A DNA stretch of 64,000 nucleotides, taken from NCBI GenBank assembly GCA_032718565.1, contig JAVGVS010000022.1, forward strand, positions 496,001 to 560,000, written 5' to 3'. Under the pieces are notes generated by a model that was not told the origin of the DNA, made no database searches, and saw only the letters and a list, made by a program, of their open reading frames with translations. This DNA comes from Distichodus sexfasciatus. Lineage: Eukaryota; Chordata; Actinopteri; Characiformes; Distichodontidae. Both the position numbers and the translations under genes were made by a program. Below are positions 47,401 through 59,838 of this stretch, one piece after another; positions within the stretch are counted from its first letter, which is position 1, and the number at the start of each line of letters is the position of its first letter.

Positions 47401-50400
47401 AGTTGAAAATCCTTCTTCATCTCCTGGACGAAGGGGCAAAAGTCTCCTCTGGTTTGGATTTATGTATCTGCACTCTTCATCCCAGTTTAGCGGAGAAGAA
47501 AAGGTAGCATGGAGCGCTGTTTTAACTTGTTGCCGGGTAGTGTTTACATGCCAGTGCCAAAATCCCATTTTCTCCATGTTTCCTCACTTTGTGTAACTGT
47601 GTCTGTTTACCCAACTGTATATTCTATGATATAGTCATGCTGTGATTCCCAGACCACCCCAACAACATAATGAAGACTTGTCTATGAAACACAGCAACAA
47701 TGTGCCATGCTAATAACATCCATCAGCATACCTCTTTAACCAGCGATAAGGAAGGAATGTTTTGTTCCTTAAAGGAGCAAGGGACTCTCTTTGCACTTCC
47801 AAACAAACAAATTTTCGAGTGGTTTTAAAAGGTTTCCCAGCAACAGCTAGAAGCCCATCGGAAACTAAGAGAACGGTCTCTGAATACACTCAGTACAGGA
47901 AGGAAACAGCCCTTCATGCGGCGCTCTATTACTTCCTGTTTAACATCCTCGGATTATAAACGAATAAAAGCAGACTGACTGTGATCTAAACACTGGCTTC
48001 TTATTTATGTTTCTTGCCCTGCCCTCTGCTGTAGGAAGCTAACTGCTGCCAGAATCCCTGTAGATATTTGCCTAGTGCGCTCAGGAGGATGTTATCAACA
48101 TGCTCGTGATAAAGGATAAATGATGTCTCAGGAGGTTTTGGCCTGCAAATACCTCACATGTGTGCACCAACGCTTAAAAATACACATTGAATAGTGCTCC
48201 CTTACATATGAGGGTGCTTCATAAATCACTCACACTACACACACACACTCACAGTGCTCTTGGCCTGCAATCAGACAGTCCTCTGGTGACCACTCCTACC
48301 TGTCACTCTAGAGTAGCCGGTAGGCCATGAGCTAATTAATGAAGCAATCGGATTTCTCCCCCTTATAACGAACACACAGGCTCTGTATCTTAGGCTCCCT
48401 GGGCTTATTTTTCTTGGGTCCTTTACGGCAGCGCTTCTGCGTATGTTCAGATATTTTTAGTTAATGGATCTGTAAAAATGTAAGAGAGTGAATTAAAACT
48501 CAAACAAGCACGGCGGTGCTCGGACAGCCCCTGGAATGTTTATCCTTAAGATTTGGGGTTTGATGTGTTTTCACAGGGAGGCTGATGAATTTATCAGTTT
48601 CACTTATGTTAGCGTTGCTAAGCCCCAGCTCTCCGTCCGAGAGGAACTCCCGGAAAGTCATCTTGGGAAAGATTTTCAGGAAAGTCACTTTTCTGTGAAT
48701 TATGGAAATGTAAAATATAACCCTATTATTCATTATTGTTGAAATTCTAGACTATAGACTGCTACTTTGCTACAGTTGTTCTTAAGAGGTATTGATTGCA
48801 AGGCATTGCCAAGTGACTAAGATTAGGATTTTAGAAGTGAATGAAGACTTTATTTATCAAGTATTTTCTTAAAGTCTCAAAATTCAAAGGCAAGATTAAA
48901 TCAACAACTATCATTTCAACAACAAATATTTCTCTGAATTCTTGATCAGATGGACACTGCACAATATTTCAACCATCATATAATTAACCAAACATTGGAA
49001 GGCTAGTAATTCAGTCCATCTGGAATTTAAACCCAGAGAAGAATCCTAACTTTAACACTCTGTTCTTTATATCTCTGCTGTCCTGAAGCAGGTGTAGACA
49101 AAATTTCTCTGCCGAAATGAGAAGGCAGAGCTCCCAGCGTGGTCTTTAATGCAGTAGTAAAAACAAACATGCAGGAACACCGCTTAGAAAGCCCTAAATG
49201 AAGCCACAGTGCTGTTGGCCTACACCCATGTGCTCTAATCCTGCTAAGACCTGTCATCTTAAAATAAAGGAACATGGGTATTTGCTTATGTAGCTACTGT
49301 GTAAGGTGGAGATGCAGCGCCTGCACCCAGGGTGGCACTCTTAATTCAATATTTATAGATTTTACTGTAAAACCCTAATCATTTTGAGACCACTGTTTGC
49401 TGGCGGCTTGAAAGGAAGAAGCGTGTGTATTCTGTGAATTATTGTCTGTATTGAAAACACAGATTTAATGGAGACTCTTGACAATGAATGCAAACACTGG
49501 GCGGCCAATTAACAGTGTATAATTTTGTCACAACTGTGTTGTAACATGCAGCAAAAAAATGTAAGGCATGCCACGCGAAGGAGAAAACATGCCATTACAC
49601 TGCGTACCATGTAAAATGGCAAAATTATTCATCTCACATCCAATAGAAAGAAATGAAGCAGGATGTTCTCGCTTCAGGGAGAAGGAGATAGTATCTGAAA
49701 TGCTTCTACTCTAAATAGAAGAGCAAAATAACATACAAGAAGAATGTCTATATCCAAAGCAGTACCATTCATCATTTAATAAATGAACAGTACTCTGAAG
49801 CTATAATACCTATGGCTAAAAGTGTGTGAACCCAGGGCATTTTTCAGTCCCAAAATGCCATTTTTCAATGTCCAAAAAATAAAGTGAAAATGTAATATTA
49901 ATAATATGTAATACAGTAAAAATGTATAGGTTGCAATACTGCCTTTCTAACGTTAAAAAAGAAAATTACTCTGTTGTGATATAATTAGCTTCACACAAAA
50001 TTGTTAATGGAATAATAGCTCCTACGGCCAAAAATGTTTTTACTTTCATACTGTGTTCACCATCAAATATAAGAGTTCAGTTCACCTAGACATTGTACTG
50101 TGTAGTAAACTATATGCAAAGTATATACTTACACACTATACACACAAACTAAATGACTCTAAATGACATTTTGGCATGTAAATATATTGTACATGGTAAT
50201 TCTGGATGAAGTTTTCCTGGAAGCACCAGGAAATGATATTTATGACTGAATTTTGTTGTGGGTGTAATAAACAATTTCAGTAAGCAGTTTAATGAAAAAG
50301 CTAATAATGTTCAAGATGGGAAAAAGTATGGTTAGATGTAATAAATGGCTCTTTCGTTTTTAATTTCTTGAGATGTGTGATTGCTCATTTGGATGGAGAA

Positions 50401-50590
50401 AGTTTTCAGGTCAGTTTATAAAAATGGACTCAGATCGACAATGAGAAATGTTTTAGATAGAGTTATAGCTACTTGGCGATGACGTTAAACAACTCAACAA
50501 ATCAGAGACTACTCAGTCACACCCACTTAGTATTCCAAATATTTAATTATTTAGATTATCTATCTAAATATCTTAGATTAACTATTTTTT
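44401..50590. other. Upstream flank, no gene recognised
   Basis: About 6 kb with no supported exon. A TC run lies at about 44968-44987, next to a GC-richer segment (44.94-45.19 kb) carrying overlapping frames on both strands with no similarity. The rest is AT-rich unique-looking DNA. It is a candidate regulatory interval or supt3h intron, undecidable from sequence alone. Confidence 0.45.
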
Positions 50591-50737
50591 AAAAATAATT
50601 TGTCATGCTCAGTCTCTTGTCATGAATCTGTCTTGTCAAACAAAAACTAACAAAATAAAAAAAAATAATTAACCATATTCAAGGTAAAAGTTTGAAATAA
50701 TTGTAATATTGGCTTGAAGTCATATCGCTCAGCCCTA
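50591..50737 (-). mobile_element. hAT-like terminus, antisense
   Basis: The right end is GAAGTCATATCGCTCAGCCC-TA, whose reverse complement TAGGGCTGAGCGATATGACT matches the terminus at 12528 with few differences. Only this end is clear; the left limit is a guess. Confidence 0.45.
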
Positions 50738-51300
50738 CCACCAGCTCAGGGGGCAGCAGACATTATTCTCAAGGGAGAGATGTTGCCTTATATGACTCAT
50801 TGTTTTAATATACGTAAGTCATAACCACATTTTCAAATAATAGGATCCTTTTAGGTGCAAATCTTGCAATTGCTTATTCATAAAGGATTCTACTTAAAAG
50901 AAAGATTTCATACCATTTCTGTACAAAATTGTATGGGTATAGCAATACTTCAATCTACATCAATTTAATAATCAAGTCCACAGCAGTGATCCAATCTATA
51001 AACATTGATTAAACATCACACAAATTGTAATGTCACTTTATATTGATATACATCCCCCAATAATACCTCCATAGGTTGATTAAGTTTGAATATTAAGATT
51101 GTGGGCTTCTTTCATCAGCAAAGCAAAAGAAAACGTTAATTAACCGTAATCGAGCTATGAATAAATCTCCATTTATTTTAAATAAAAATCAGGCGTAACT
51201 ACCTCTATTATATGGGTAAAAGAAAAAAAAAAACCGTGTCAAACTATACGCATGTAACTAATAGTGTAAATTAAAACAGTGTAAAAATGTTAAGGTTATA
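50738..51300. other. Upstream flank, nothing recognised
   Basis: AT-rich DNA between the hAT-like end and the inverted-repeat pair. No gene or repeat recognised. Confidence 0.4.
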
Positions 51301-51369
51301 ACAACAATCTCGGCCTTCAGTGAACTCACGCCATATTCGTCTTAGTTCTTGGCGCATCAGCACGAGCGC

Positions 51370-52185
51370 CGTATGGAACGCCACTGATGCAAAAAGACAG
51401 ACATAAGAATTTCTCAGCAGGCTATTTTCCCTCTCTATACATATTTTTAAAAAAAATACCGGCAACATAGCTAAAATGTGTGGTTTTTTTAAATGTTGTA
51501 TAAAGGGGAAAATGTCCAGTTTATACATTTTTGTCTCGCCAACAGAGTTCCATAAAACGTAAGTGTAACAATATCTATTTTTAAGAGCAAGGAGCGTGTC
51601 ATAATCTCATAACTGTAATATTGTTGTGTAATATTGTACATGCTTTAAAATATGTGTAGCTGTACAATATATTAATATAATAAAATTGCAATATTTACAA
51701 ATTCAAGGAATGCTGTCTGTTGAAATAAATTGAGACATAGACATCTCAACAGGGCACTGCCCCACTGTACTGCATTAAGGGGGCATAAAAACCTGTATGC
51801 AATATGCGCAATAAATGAGACGCTCATGCATCAATTCTCATGTATACTATTTGTCAAGGACTTAATCCTTTGAAGTTTCTAAAATCTGCATATATTTGCA
51901 TAGTGTGATGTTAAGCTTTGAGCATAGGCAAGCAACTACACATTTCTAAACATGTAAGGTGTTATTTATAGTTAGAAAATGACAACATGCACTTTGTTAA
52001 ACTCTTACAACACCATTTAACACGCGTACATTTTCTGTAACACTGTTGGTAAGAACGTCTCAACAGTGCATTTTTCCCTTCTATACACACTTTAAAATCC
52101 ATATGTTAGAGTGTATAGTGCGGAAGAAAATGCCTTTTTGAGACGTTTGTTTCACGTTCTTTGCACCAACGGCGTTCCATACGCT
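51370..52185. repeat. Imperfect inverted-repeat pair with AT-rich spacer
   Basis: The left arm (about 51370-51560) begins CGTATGGAACGCCACTGATG. The right arm (about 52045-52185), reverse complemented, begins CGTATGGAACGCCGTTGGTG. Both then share TGCAAA, CTCA, ATTTTCC/ATTTTCTTCC, a CTATACA/TATACAC word, a GTATARARGGGAAAA stretch and CCAACAGNGTT. The right arm also contains a self-complementary fold-back: CGTCTCAACAGTGCATTTTT at 52056 against AATGCCTTTTTGAGACG ending at 52145. The spacer of about 480 bp is AT-rich. The family was not recognised. Confidence 0.6.
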
Positions 52186-52735
52186 TGCAGCGTCAACTGT
52201 GAATGACGGCCTCTCGTCAGCTAACACCCATACCGGCGCCACAAGCACACGCCAAACCCTGTCGGAAAAAAATTCACGGCTCTCTGGAGGGTCCTCACTT
52301 CGCCTGTTCGCCCTTTTTCTGTCTATCTTGGGCTCGGTAGAGGTCTGTGTTTTTAGGAAAATTCCTCTGGCGCGACCCCGAAGGCACCGCGTCTTCCACG
52401 AGATCATTAGAAGCAGACCCCCGTCTTGTGTTTGTCCTACGCAAACAGTTCACTTGCCACTTCATCCATCTCGCATTAGCCCCACCGCGCCGCCCCGGAG
52501 AAAACTTGCTTTCCGCTCTTTTTCCGACACGATCACATGGGCTGCGACACGAAAATGTGCGCAGCACCTCCATAAAAAACCCCGAACCTCCCCCAACTGC
52601 TTCAAATATTTATCAGACGTCTCGAGTGTTTGTAAACCGGTGTTGTATGTGTATGTACCGTGGAGTTGCCCGGAGTCTCTATGTACGGTCACACTGGTTT
52701 CTCACATTATTCTCTTAATGACAATAAAACATTTG
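52140..52735. other. CpG-rich block of unknown nature
   Basis: By eye this 600-bp block holds about forty CG dinucleotides, far above the neighbouring AT-rich DNA. A plus-strand frame of 229 codons (52199-52888), the longest in the window, crosses it, as do frames of 108, 92 and 76 codons on the other strand. None resembles a known protein and no domain, motif or splice pattern is visible. The right end reads CTCTTAATGACAATAAAACA, like a LINE or processed-transcript tail. It may be a CpG-island promoter or first exon, or a young insertion that has not yet lost its CpGs. I do not call a gene. Confidence 0.45.
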
Positions 52736-52769
52736 GGGGAAATGTCCAGGAAAGGTTCTAAGGAAGACC

Positions 52770-53010
52770 GGGGTGACAGGTTCAAGTTGGGCCGATGTCT
52801 CCATCTTCTGGTAGTTAGTGATACATTCTGTGGAAGTCATGGTGATTGTGACTCAAAGGTGACCAAGAGGGTGTGGGTTCAAATCTGAGTCTATATACTG
52901 GCCCATGAGTAAACCACTCAACCCCAAGTTGCTCCAGTGAGACTGTTCCTTTTGATTTGGGAAAAGTGTGTCTGCTCTGTAGCATAAATGTAAATGCTTC
53001 AGAGTACATT
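52770..53010 (+). mobile_element. tRNA-derived SINE copy
   Basis: A B-box-like GGTTCAAATC sits at 52876-52885. CACTCAACCCCAAGTTGCTC, AGTGAGACTGTTCC and GTCTGCTCTGTAGCATAAAT-GTAAATG follow, the usual body and tail of a common fish SINE. It shares body words with the interrupted copy at 27.9-28.6 kb. Confidence 0.6.
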
Positions 53011-53504
53011 GTAAGAAGTGTCATGTCCACAGACATGATGCTTTTTGCAATGCGCTGTGAAGCGTTTACTTAAGGTTCAGCAGCTGGACCTGAAGGAGTT
53101 CACTAACTGTAAGAACTTTCCAATGCCAAGATTTTGCATCTTATACTCTTTTTGTCTGTTTCTATCAGCCTTCTAAGCGGAAAGGAAGATTTTATATGAT
53201 TTTCTTGTGTTGATAAACCCCTGCTGAGTCTTTCTATTTCAGTTGGTCAGAATTGCTCAGAAAATACCAGCTATGTTTGTAGCATTTACATCTACAGTTA
53301 CTGTATGTCATGTGACATTTCAGCAAATAAGCAAGAATAAAATCCTATAAAACTAACTGTAAGACTGACAGACTGCATGTGACATATGGGAAGTGATTAT
53401 AAAACAGTACAATGTGTATGGCTTACATAAATACCATATATTTAGATGTAAATGCTTCAGAGCACTTTGTGTTATGTCCCCAGACATCACATTCAGAGTA
53501 TATA

Positions 53505-54184
53505 TCATTAATTCATTTACATTTACATTTATAGCATGTAGCAGACGCTCTTATCCAGAGCGACTTACAACAGTGCTTTGTAGTCCACGACTGTTCTTAG
53601 ATCTGTAAACTATGTCAACAACTGTAGTTAAACCAAATTACCGCAGCCTAGGTTTTATACTTTAACGAAAAATGGGTTAGAGAAAAATGAAAGTTCACAG
53701 ACAGTCATGTTAGTGGGGTTTTTTTGTTTTGTTTTTTCATGGGTAAGACAACATAGATAGTAAGGGGTAAATTAATCCCCTAGATACTCTTTGAAGAGGT
53801 GTGTCTTCAGACGACGTTTGAATTAATTCATTATCTGAACTGCTTAATCCCAACTGGGGTCACGGGGGGAGCGGAGCCTATCCCGGGAACTACGGGCACA
53901 AGGCGGGGAACAACCCTAGGCAGGCGCCCACACCGCAGGGCGCACACACTCACACAGTCACACACAACATTCACACCTTACGGGGCCAATTTAGAGTTGC
54001 CAATTAACCTATATTGCATGCCTTTGGACTGTGGGGGGAAACCGGAACACCCAGAGAAAACCCACGCGAAAACTGGGAAAGCATGCAAACGCCACACAGA
54101 AAGGCCCTACGGCCGTCCTCGGGGTTCAAAACCAGGACCTTGCTTTGATGCGGCAGCGCTAACCACTGCGCCACCGTGCGCCCC
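53505..54184 (+). mobile_element. Composite insertion: SINE-tail-like repeat plus abundant fish repeat copy 3 of 5
   Basis: The first part (53505-53820) begins with ATTTACATTTACATTTATAG and GCAGACGCTCTTATCCAGAG and ends with GAAGAGGTGTGTCTTCAGAC, all words of a very common fish repeat. The second part (53821-54184) is a full copy of the repeat seen at 41.96 and 44.09 kb. The 12-bp word TCAGAGTATATA occurs just before (53493-53504) and just after (54185-54196) the composite. The 132-codon frame here (53799-54197) is a translation of the repeat. Confidence 0.75.
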
Positions 54185-54196
54185 TCAGAGTATATA

Positions 54197-56470
54197 ATTT
54201 TACAGTATTAATTACATTCTCTTATATAACTTCAAGGAAACGAGTTTAAGAGATACAAATGTCCAGTCTTATTGTCAACACAAGAGGCCACCTAGACCAC
54301 TACACCACCACTCTAGTATAGAAAAATGCATTTTATAGCTGATAATAGAACATGCAACCTTTGATAATAAGTAAAAGTGATCCTCTCAGATACTCAGATT
54401 GATGGCATTTCTCAGGCTCTCTTATCCAGAGTGAATCAATATATTTTGATGGAGGGATTATGCTAGCTTCTACCAGATCATCACCTACTGTATGACATGA
54501 AATCTCCAGTAAGGTCGGAACCTTAATAGCTGTGAAAGAACTAAAAACTAGGTGTGGAATGCAGTGCTTATGAGGGAGGGTGGACAAGGATGGAGAGATG
54601 TGTAGGAAAAAAATGAAAATAGTGCATTAAATCAATTTTTAGTTGAAGGTGTAATATACTATTACTGTTTTCCATCCCAAGGAAAGGACATGTGTTAATT
54701 AACTTGTCAAAAAACACTTCAGAGGGTTGTTTATTATATATGGTTATTTAGTATTTGGTCAGTGTGACTACTAGTGAGAGAACCAGCTACTTATTTATAC
54801 ATTTGACTTATAGTATATGCTCATAACCAGAGTGACATTCCTTACACCAGTTATAGTCTTGCTGGAGAAACTTGACGTTGAGGATTTTGCTAAGGGATTC
54901 AGTAGTGCGTAGTAGTGAGCAAAAAAGCACAAAACTGAAACATTTTATCACTGGAGTGGTACATTGAAAGGCACACTTTTGTATCTCAAAAGATTTTGCT
55001 TTTAAGTAACATTTTTGCGCTTTTAAGGGAACAATTACATTATTTGAACCTAGGGAACAATAATAACCTTTCACTCACACTGTGGCAGTGCAGCAGTCAC
55101 CTACTTTCCTGACAACCAAGTCATATAAGGCAACATCTCTCTGCAACATCTGTCTGCTACCCCCTACTGATGACAGAACCTCTATACTTCTACCCAGTAC
55201 ATAAAATCTGTTAAATCAGCGGAGCTAGTTTAGGCCAACACACGCAGCATTTGGATTTTATAAATCATTTACCTTGTGCCATCATGCCATGGCAGTGAAG
55301 GGGAACTGACAGCTTCAACTTTCATGTTTTTGCCAACACAAGAGAGCTCAGTTCTCTCTCAGCTGTAGCATATTTGGAAGCTTTGGAAGAGAAGCTAAGC
55401 AAGGCAAGCGCTAAAAGGGAAAGACTCCTTTAAATCAGTTCCACTCTCCTGTAAATTACAGCCCAGCATTTTTAATTTCCTTTCCACGTACAATGTTATT
55501 CCTTGACATCCAAGCAAAACAGTGACCCGTATGCATTGCAGCTTGTGAGAACTAACCATACTCTTTTACACAGTCTTGAACTGTCAGAAGCCCGATTAAA
55601 TGCACACATTCTTTATGCCATGCTGAAGAGTTAAGATGCTAATGGAATAAAAGCAACTGTGGTGATGAAAGGCTGTTGCATTGGAGTGGCAGTGACCTCC
55701 CTATCTCAATATAAAGTGTTAATAATCACTGCATTTATATTTAAGCCTTGTGCAATTTGTCCATATTTTGATCTTTAACTTTAGCTCCATAGGTTTTAAT
55801 TCTTGCCAGCATGTTGGAAGGTAGCATATATTTTTGGCATTTCATGCTGATGATGCAGCATTTATATGCACAAGTGAGCCAAGCTATCTGCTACATATCT
55901 GTGGCTATCATCTGAAATAACATGAAATTGGTGTCATAAAACAAGGACTTGTATTATGAGCATCATAATAATGGTTTTTCTTAATGCCATCTGACTACCA
56001 AAATCCCCCGCATTACGTGACTGACAGTGATATACCAGTGAAGATTTCTCATATTTGTCAGAATACAAGAAAAACAATATTAGGCCAATATTAGGCCTTG
56101 GCTAAAATTGCATTGTCTACACATTGTGTTTGCATTTAACTATATCAAACCATGCTGTTATACAACTTATATAAAAATCCAATCAAATTTGAGACCCAGA
56201 GCCATGTTCTAGCTCACTAAAATGTCTGTTAAAATAATCCCTATCTTCCTCTACATGTTTGGACAAGGTGGATTAGCCTTGGCCAGGTGCCATGAGGTCA
56301 GTAAAGTATCACCACAGTCTATAGTATCCCATACTATCCGTAGTTTATTCATACAAACCAGTGCAAATTATGTTAAAATGTGATAAAAATGTAAGTATTG
56401 AGGGTCTTAGGTCTCCTAAAGTTTTAATTTGCAGAACACTTGATGTCAAACTCTATCTCTAAGCCCTACA
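54197..56470. other. Upstream flank, no gene recognised
   Basis: AT-rich with short frames only. A diverged CTCTTATCCAGAGTGAATCA at about 54419 recalls the repeat at 53.5 kb and may be an old fragment. Confidence 0.4.
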
Positions 56471-56476
56471 GTTTCT

Positions 56477-57020
56477 AACATGTAATCAACTAACTAAGGA
56501 AAGGCTAACTAATCAGAACACACAGGAGCAGGGCAGAGGGAATTAATTGATGTACCACAAAAGACAGGAGCAAGACAGGACGGGAGTGCACACTTTGTAA
56601 AAAATACAATAAACGCCAACATTAAATGGCGTGGTTGATAACAGAAACATAAAAGAGCATGCCTAAATGGGAAACTAACTAAACTGAAACACCCTGCAAA
56701 CAATAGGCTAACTATTAAACTAAACAAGACACTAAATTACTGAACCAATAAATTGACAGAAGCCAGGCTAACTGGGTGAGGAATTAAACCGGAATCAATA
56801 GAAACCTTAACTGTTTGAACTGGTTGATCTGGTTAAACTGGGAAAAGGACTAAACAAAAACAGGTGTAACATGTAATCAGCAACTAACTAGGAAAGGCTA
56901 GCCAATCAGAACACACGAGGCAGAGGGAATTAATTGATGTACCACAAAAGACAGGAGCAAGACAGGACGGGAGTGCCCTCCAGTGGGCAGTTGGGGTGAA
57001 ATCTAGAGGGAGCCGTAACA
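56477..57020. repeat. Pair of ~110-bp direct repeats, possible LTR remnant
   Basis: AACATGTAATCA...GGAAAGGCTA...CCAATCAGAACACA...AGACAGGACGGGAGTGC occurs at about 56477-56589 and again at 56868-56976, nearly identical and 391 bp apart. After the second copy, GGCAGTTGGGGTGAAATCTA and GAGGGAGCCGTAACA complete what looks, on the minus strand, like the TGTTACGGCTCCCTCTAG start of a fish retroelement terminal repeat. No coding remnant was seen. A local tandem duplication is the alternative. Confidence 0.5.
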
Positions 57021-59530
57021 ATTCTGAACATCAAATAAAGCTTTTCTAGTTTGTGGATAGGCATGGTAAATTAGAGAGCATACAAAACTCTGCATGATCA
57101 AATCTTAAAAATGTTAACTATTTGTTATACAGTATGGACACCAGTCTCTTTGGAAATGACAAGCATATTTTCTGTAGGTATTATTAGTATTGCATATTTT
57201 CTGTAATTCCTTTTTGACACTAATTGTTCTTGAATGTTATTGGCCAGTATAAAACATAGGGATACATTCTTAAAATATGTTAATGTACTACCTGGCAATT
57301 ACAATACATTAAATTCCAGTTCTAATCTACCATTAATTTCACAAGGCCTAGGAAACCCTCAATAACTGGAAAAATAGTTTTATATAATCAAAGATTTCTG
57401 ATGGTTATTTTATCAGCCTAACAATTACTACCATCAAATTGTTACACACGTTTACAAACAGTACAAAGAAATAGGCTTTGACTGCTGTTGACATTGTTCT
57501 GCCACTAACCAGGTTTTAAAATTGCTGCCTATTTTAATTCATTGTTCTCTTTATGTGCATCATCATTCAACTTCACATCTCTACCAAGCCTACTTCCTGT
57601 GACCTTGCCTTGCTTTTAGTTCTATTCTGAGACATTAACTCGGACTGAGACATTAATTCCAGTTTGTTCTCTCTTACTCAGTGAATGTGGAGGCGAACGA
57701 CTGATGCATTCTAGACAGAGGGTTTAGAAACCATTATGGGCAATTAAAGGCATAATAGTACTGGCTCTTTTCGTTCCACTCAAGAAAATCAAGAAACTTA
57801 AGAAACAGACAAGCTGCTGCATAAAGGGGGTACTTTAAGTTTTACTTTTATTTTTCAGCACCTCTAGACTCGTAGATGTCTTTGGCAGGCACAGAAAAGC
57901 TGAATTCATCAGCTTTTGCCCCATGTACAGAATGCTAATAAGGTGCAATGGTCCAGACTGCTGTTGGAGCAATACTTCTCAGTTTAGAACATCATCAATT
58001 TCCACAGATCACACAAGATATCATTACCTAATTCTTCTCTTCTGCAGACACAGTCTGATGCTTTGCCATGAATAGCATTATTATAATCACATTAATTTGG
58101 GTTAATTAAGTGTAAGAGTCCAAAGCAAGCTTTTCTCGAGCGGGGGGAAAGAATAGTCAAAATACACGAGTGACCATATCCTGCTTAAATATCAAGGTTA
58201 TAACAGTATGGCATGCAGCTCCAGGCCCTAAAATCATGTTCTGGAACACTCACAATCATCACAGTTTAGTCAGGTATGCGCCATTGCATTCATAAACATT
58301 CTGCCTTTGCTCAGAAGACAGACATATGACGCCAGACAGACGCACTCGCTCCAGCAGCCGAAAAGGCGAAAGCCCTTAATTATCCATGGGACTTAGAAAT
58401 GTCTTAATGACTTGAAATGACAACAGTGGAATGCAAGTCTTCTTTAGCCACTTCCGTCGCTCCATCGATAACCAGCGATTCTGGGGGCTTGATTAGATTT
58501 CCAGAAGGATGTGAGACTCATTCAGCTGCGGTTGGTGTTTGAAATAGTGACAGTTTTTAATGAACTTTAAAACCACAGCGCCGTTCAAAGCCATGCCAAG
58601 CTTTGTCCCTCCAGAACATTTCCAGGGTGCCTTAGTAAAAATGAGTCTGAGATGGAAATGGTTTGTCTTAACTTCTCCCATCCCAGCAGATGCAGGCTTG
58701 TGCGTAATGGGACACTTTCTTTATTAGCTGCCTTTGCTGTCATACATATGGAATCCATAGAGAATAGAGCTACTGAACATGAATGAAGCCTATTCCTGAA
58801 GCCGAGCATAAAACCACTTTTAAGAGAGGACAGAGTTGGTGGTCCTTTGCTTCTGAGCAGTTCTCACTTATTGACATAGAAAAACGCAGCAGGGGTTTAT
58901 CAGTACATGAGAACATCGTAGACAGCTGTTTTCTTTATTCAGTATAAAAAGTTGACTGAAACTGAAAAAATGTGTATTTTATTCTCAGACTCCAAATCCA
59001 AAAATATTTGTATTGGAAATATCTTACAGTTGAGTGAAATACTGTCAGTTAAGTCCCTCCAATATTCCCTTTTAAATTAGGGTGAGAGGAGGAAATCTGT
59101 GTTTGGCTTGTAAGTGTGTCAGCACTCAAAGACAAACAGGAAATGCAATTACTGCTCATTAGTCTCATAACCAGGCCCAATTTCACAGTCATTTTTGCTT
59201 GTCACAGGTGGTAAGTAGACTTTAATGACCACTTTAACATCTCAAACATGGTGAAAAACACTTTTCTACAGTTACATTTATTCAGAATTTGATCTGTGTA
59301 ACATTCTACAGGCTGTTTACACTGCACACTCTTAGTCTGAGGCCCATGGAAAAAAGGCTTAAGTCAGTGTTTGTGGAACATTGTCATTAAAGCTACGCTC
59401 AACAAAGATTTAGTTACTGTTTGGCATAAACATGACTTATAGACATGCTCCTAGAGCTAAAACATTTTTTCTCCTGCTGCATCCTTGCACACATCCATCA
59501 TCTATTTCATTTTAAGTTGATTAAAATTCA
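57021..59530. other. Upstream flank, no gene recognised
   Basis: AT-rich. Two overlapping minus-strand frames at 58.49-58.81 kb have no similarity I recognise. No repeat boundaries seen. Confidence 0.4.
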
Positions 59531-59533
59531 TAC

Positions 59534-59838
59534 AGTTCTGGGTTCGAGCTCCGGGTCAGCCATGGGGTCTTTCTGTGTGGAGTTTGCATGCTCTCCCTGT
59601 GTTCCTCTTGGTGCTCCGGTTTCCTCCCACAGTGCAAAAGCATGCAATATAGGTTAATTGGCGACTCTAAATTGACCCTGTAAAGTGTGAATGTGATTGT
59701 GTGAGTGTGTGTGCCCTGCGGTGTGTTGGCGCCTGCACAGTATTTTTCGCCGCCTTGTGCCCGTAAACTCCCGGGAAAGGCTCTGGTCCCACCCACCCCG
59801 GTTGGGATTAAGTGGTTCAGATAATGAATGAATGAATG
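59534..59838 (-). mobile_element. Abundant fish repeat, copy 4 of 5 (inverted, truncated)
   Basis: Reverse complement of the family: TTCTGTGTGGAGTTTGCATG, GGTTTCCTCCCACAGTGCAA, GGTTAATTGGCGACTCTAAA, GGTTGGGATTAAGTGGTTCA. It lacks the GCGCCACCGTGC-type end. The flanks AAAATTCATACA and AAAATTTATACA look like a 12-bp target duplication with one difference. A minus-strand 119-codon frame (59521-59880) is a translation of this repeat. Confidence 0.85.

Noticed and set aside
52876..52885. B-box-like GGTTCAAATC as a functional tRNA gene
   Set aside because: No cloverleaf can be drawn around it, and its surroundings match a SINE body.
52199..52888. 229-codon plus-strand frame, the longest in the window
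   Set aside because: No recognisable domain or motif, it lies in a CpG-rich block with long frames on the opposite strand, and it runs into a SINE. Composition explains the length.
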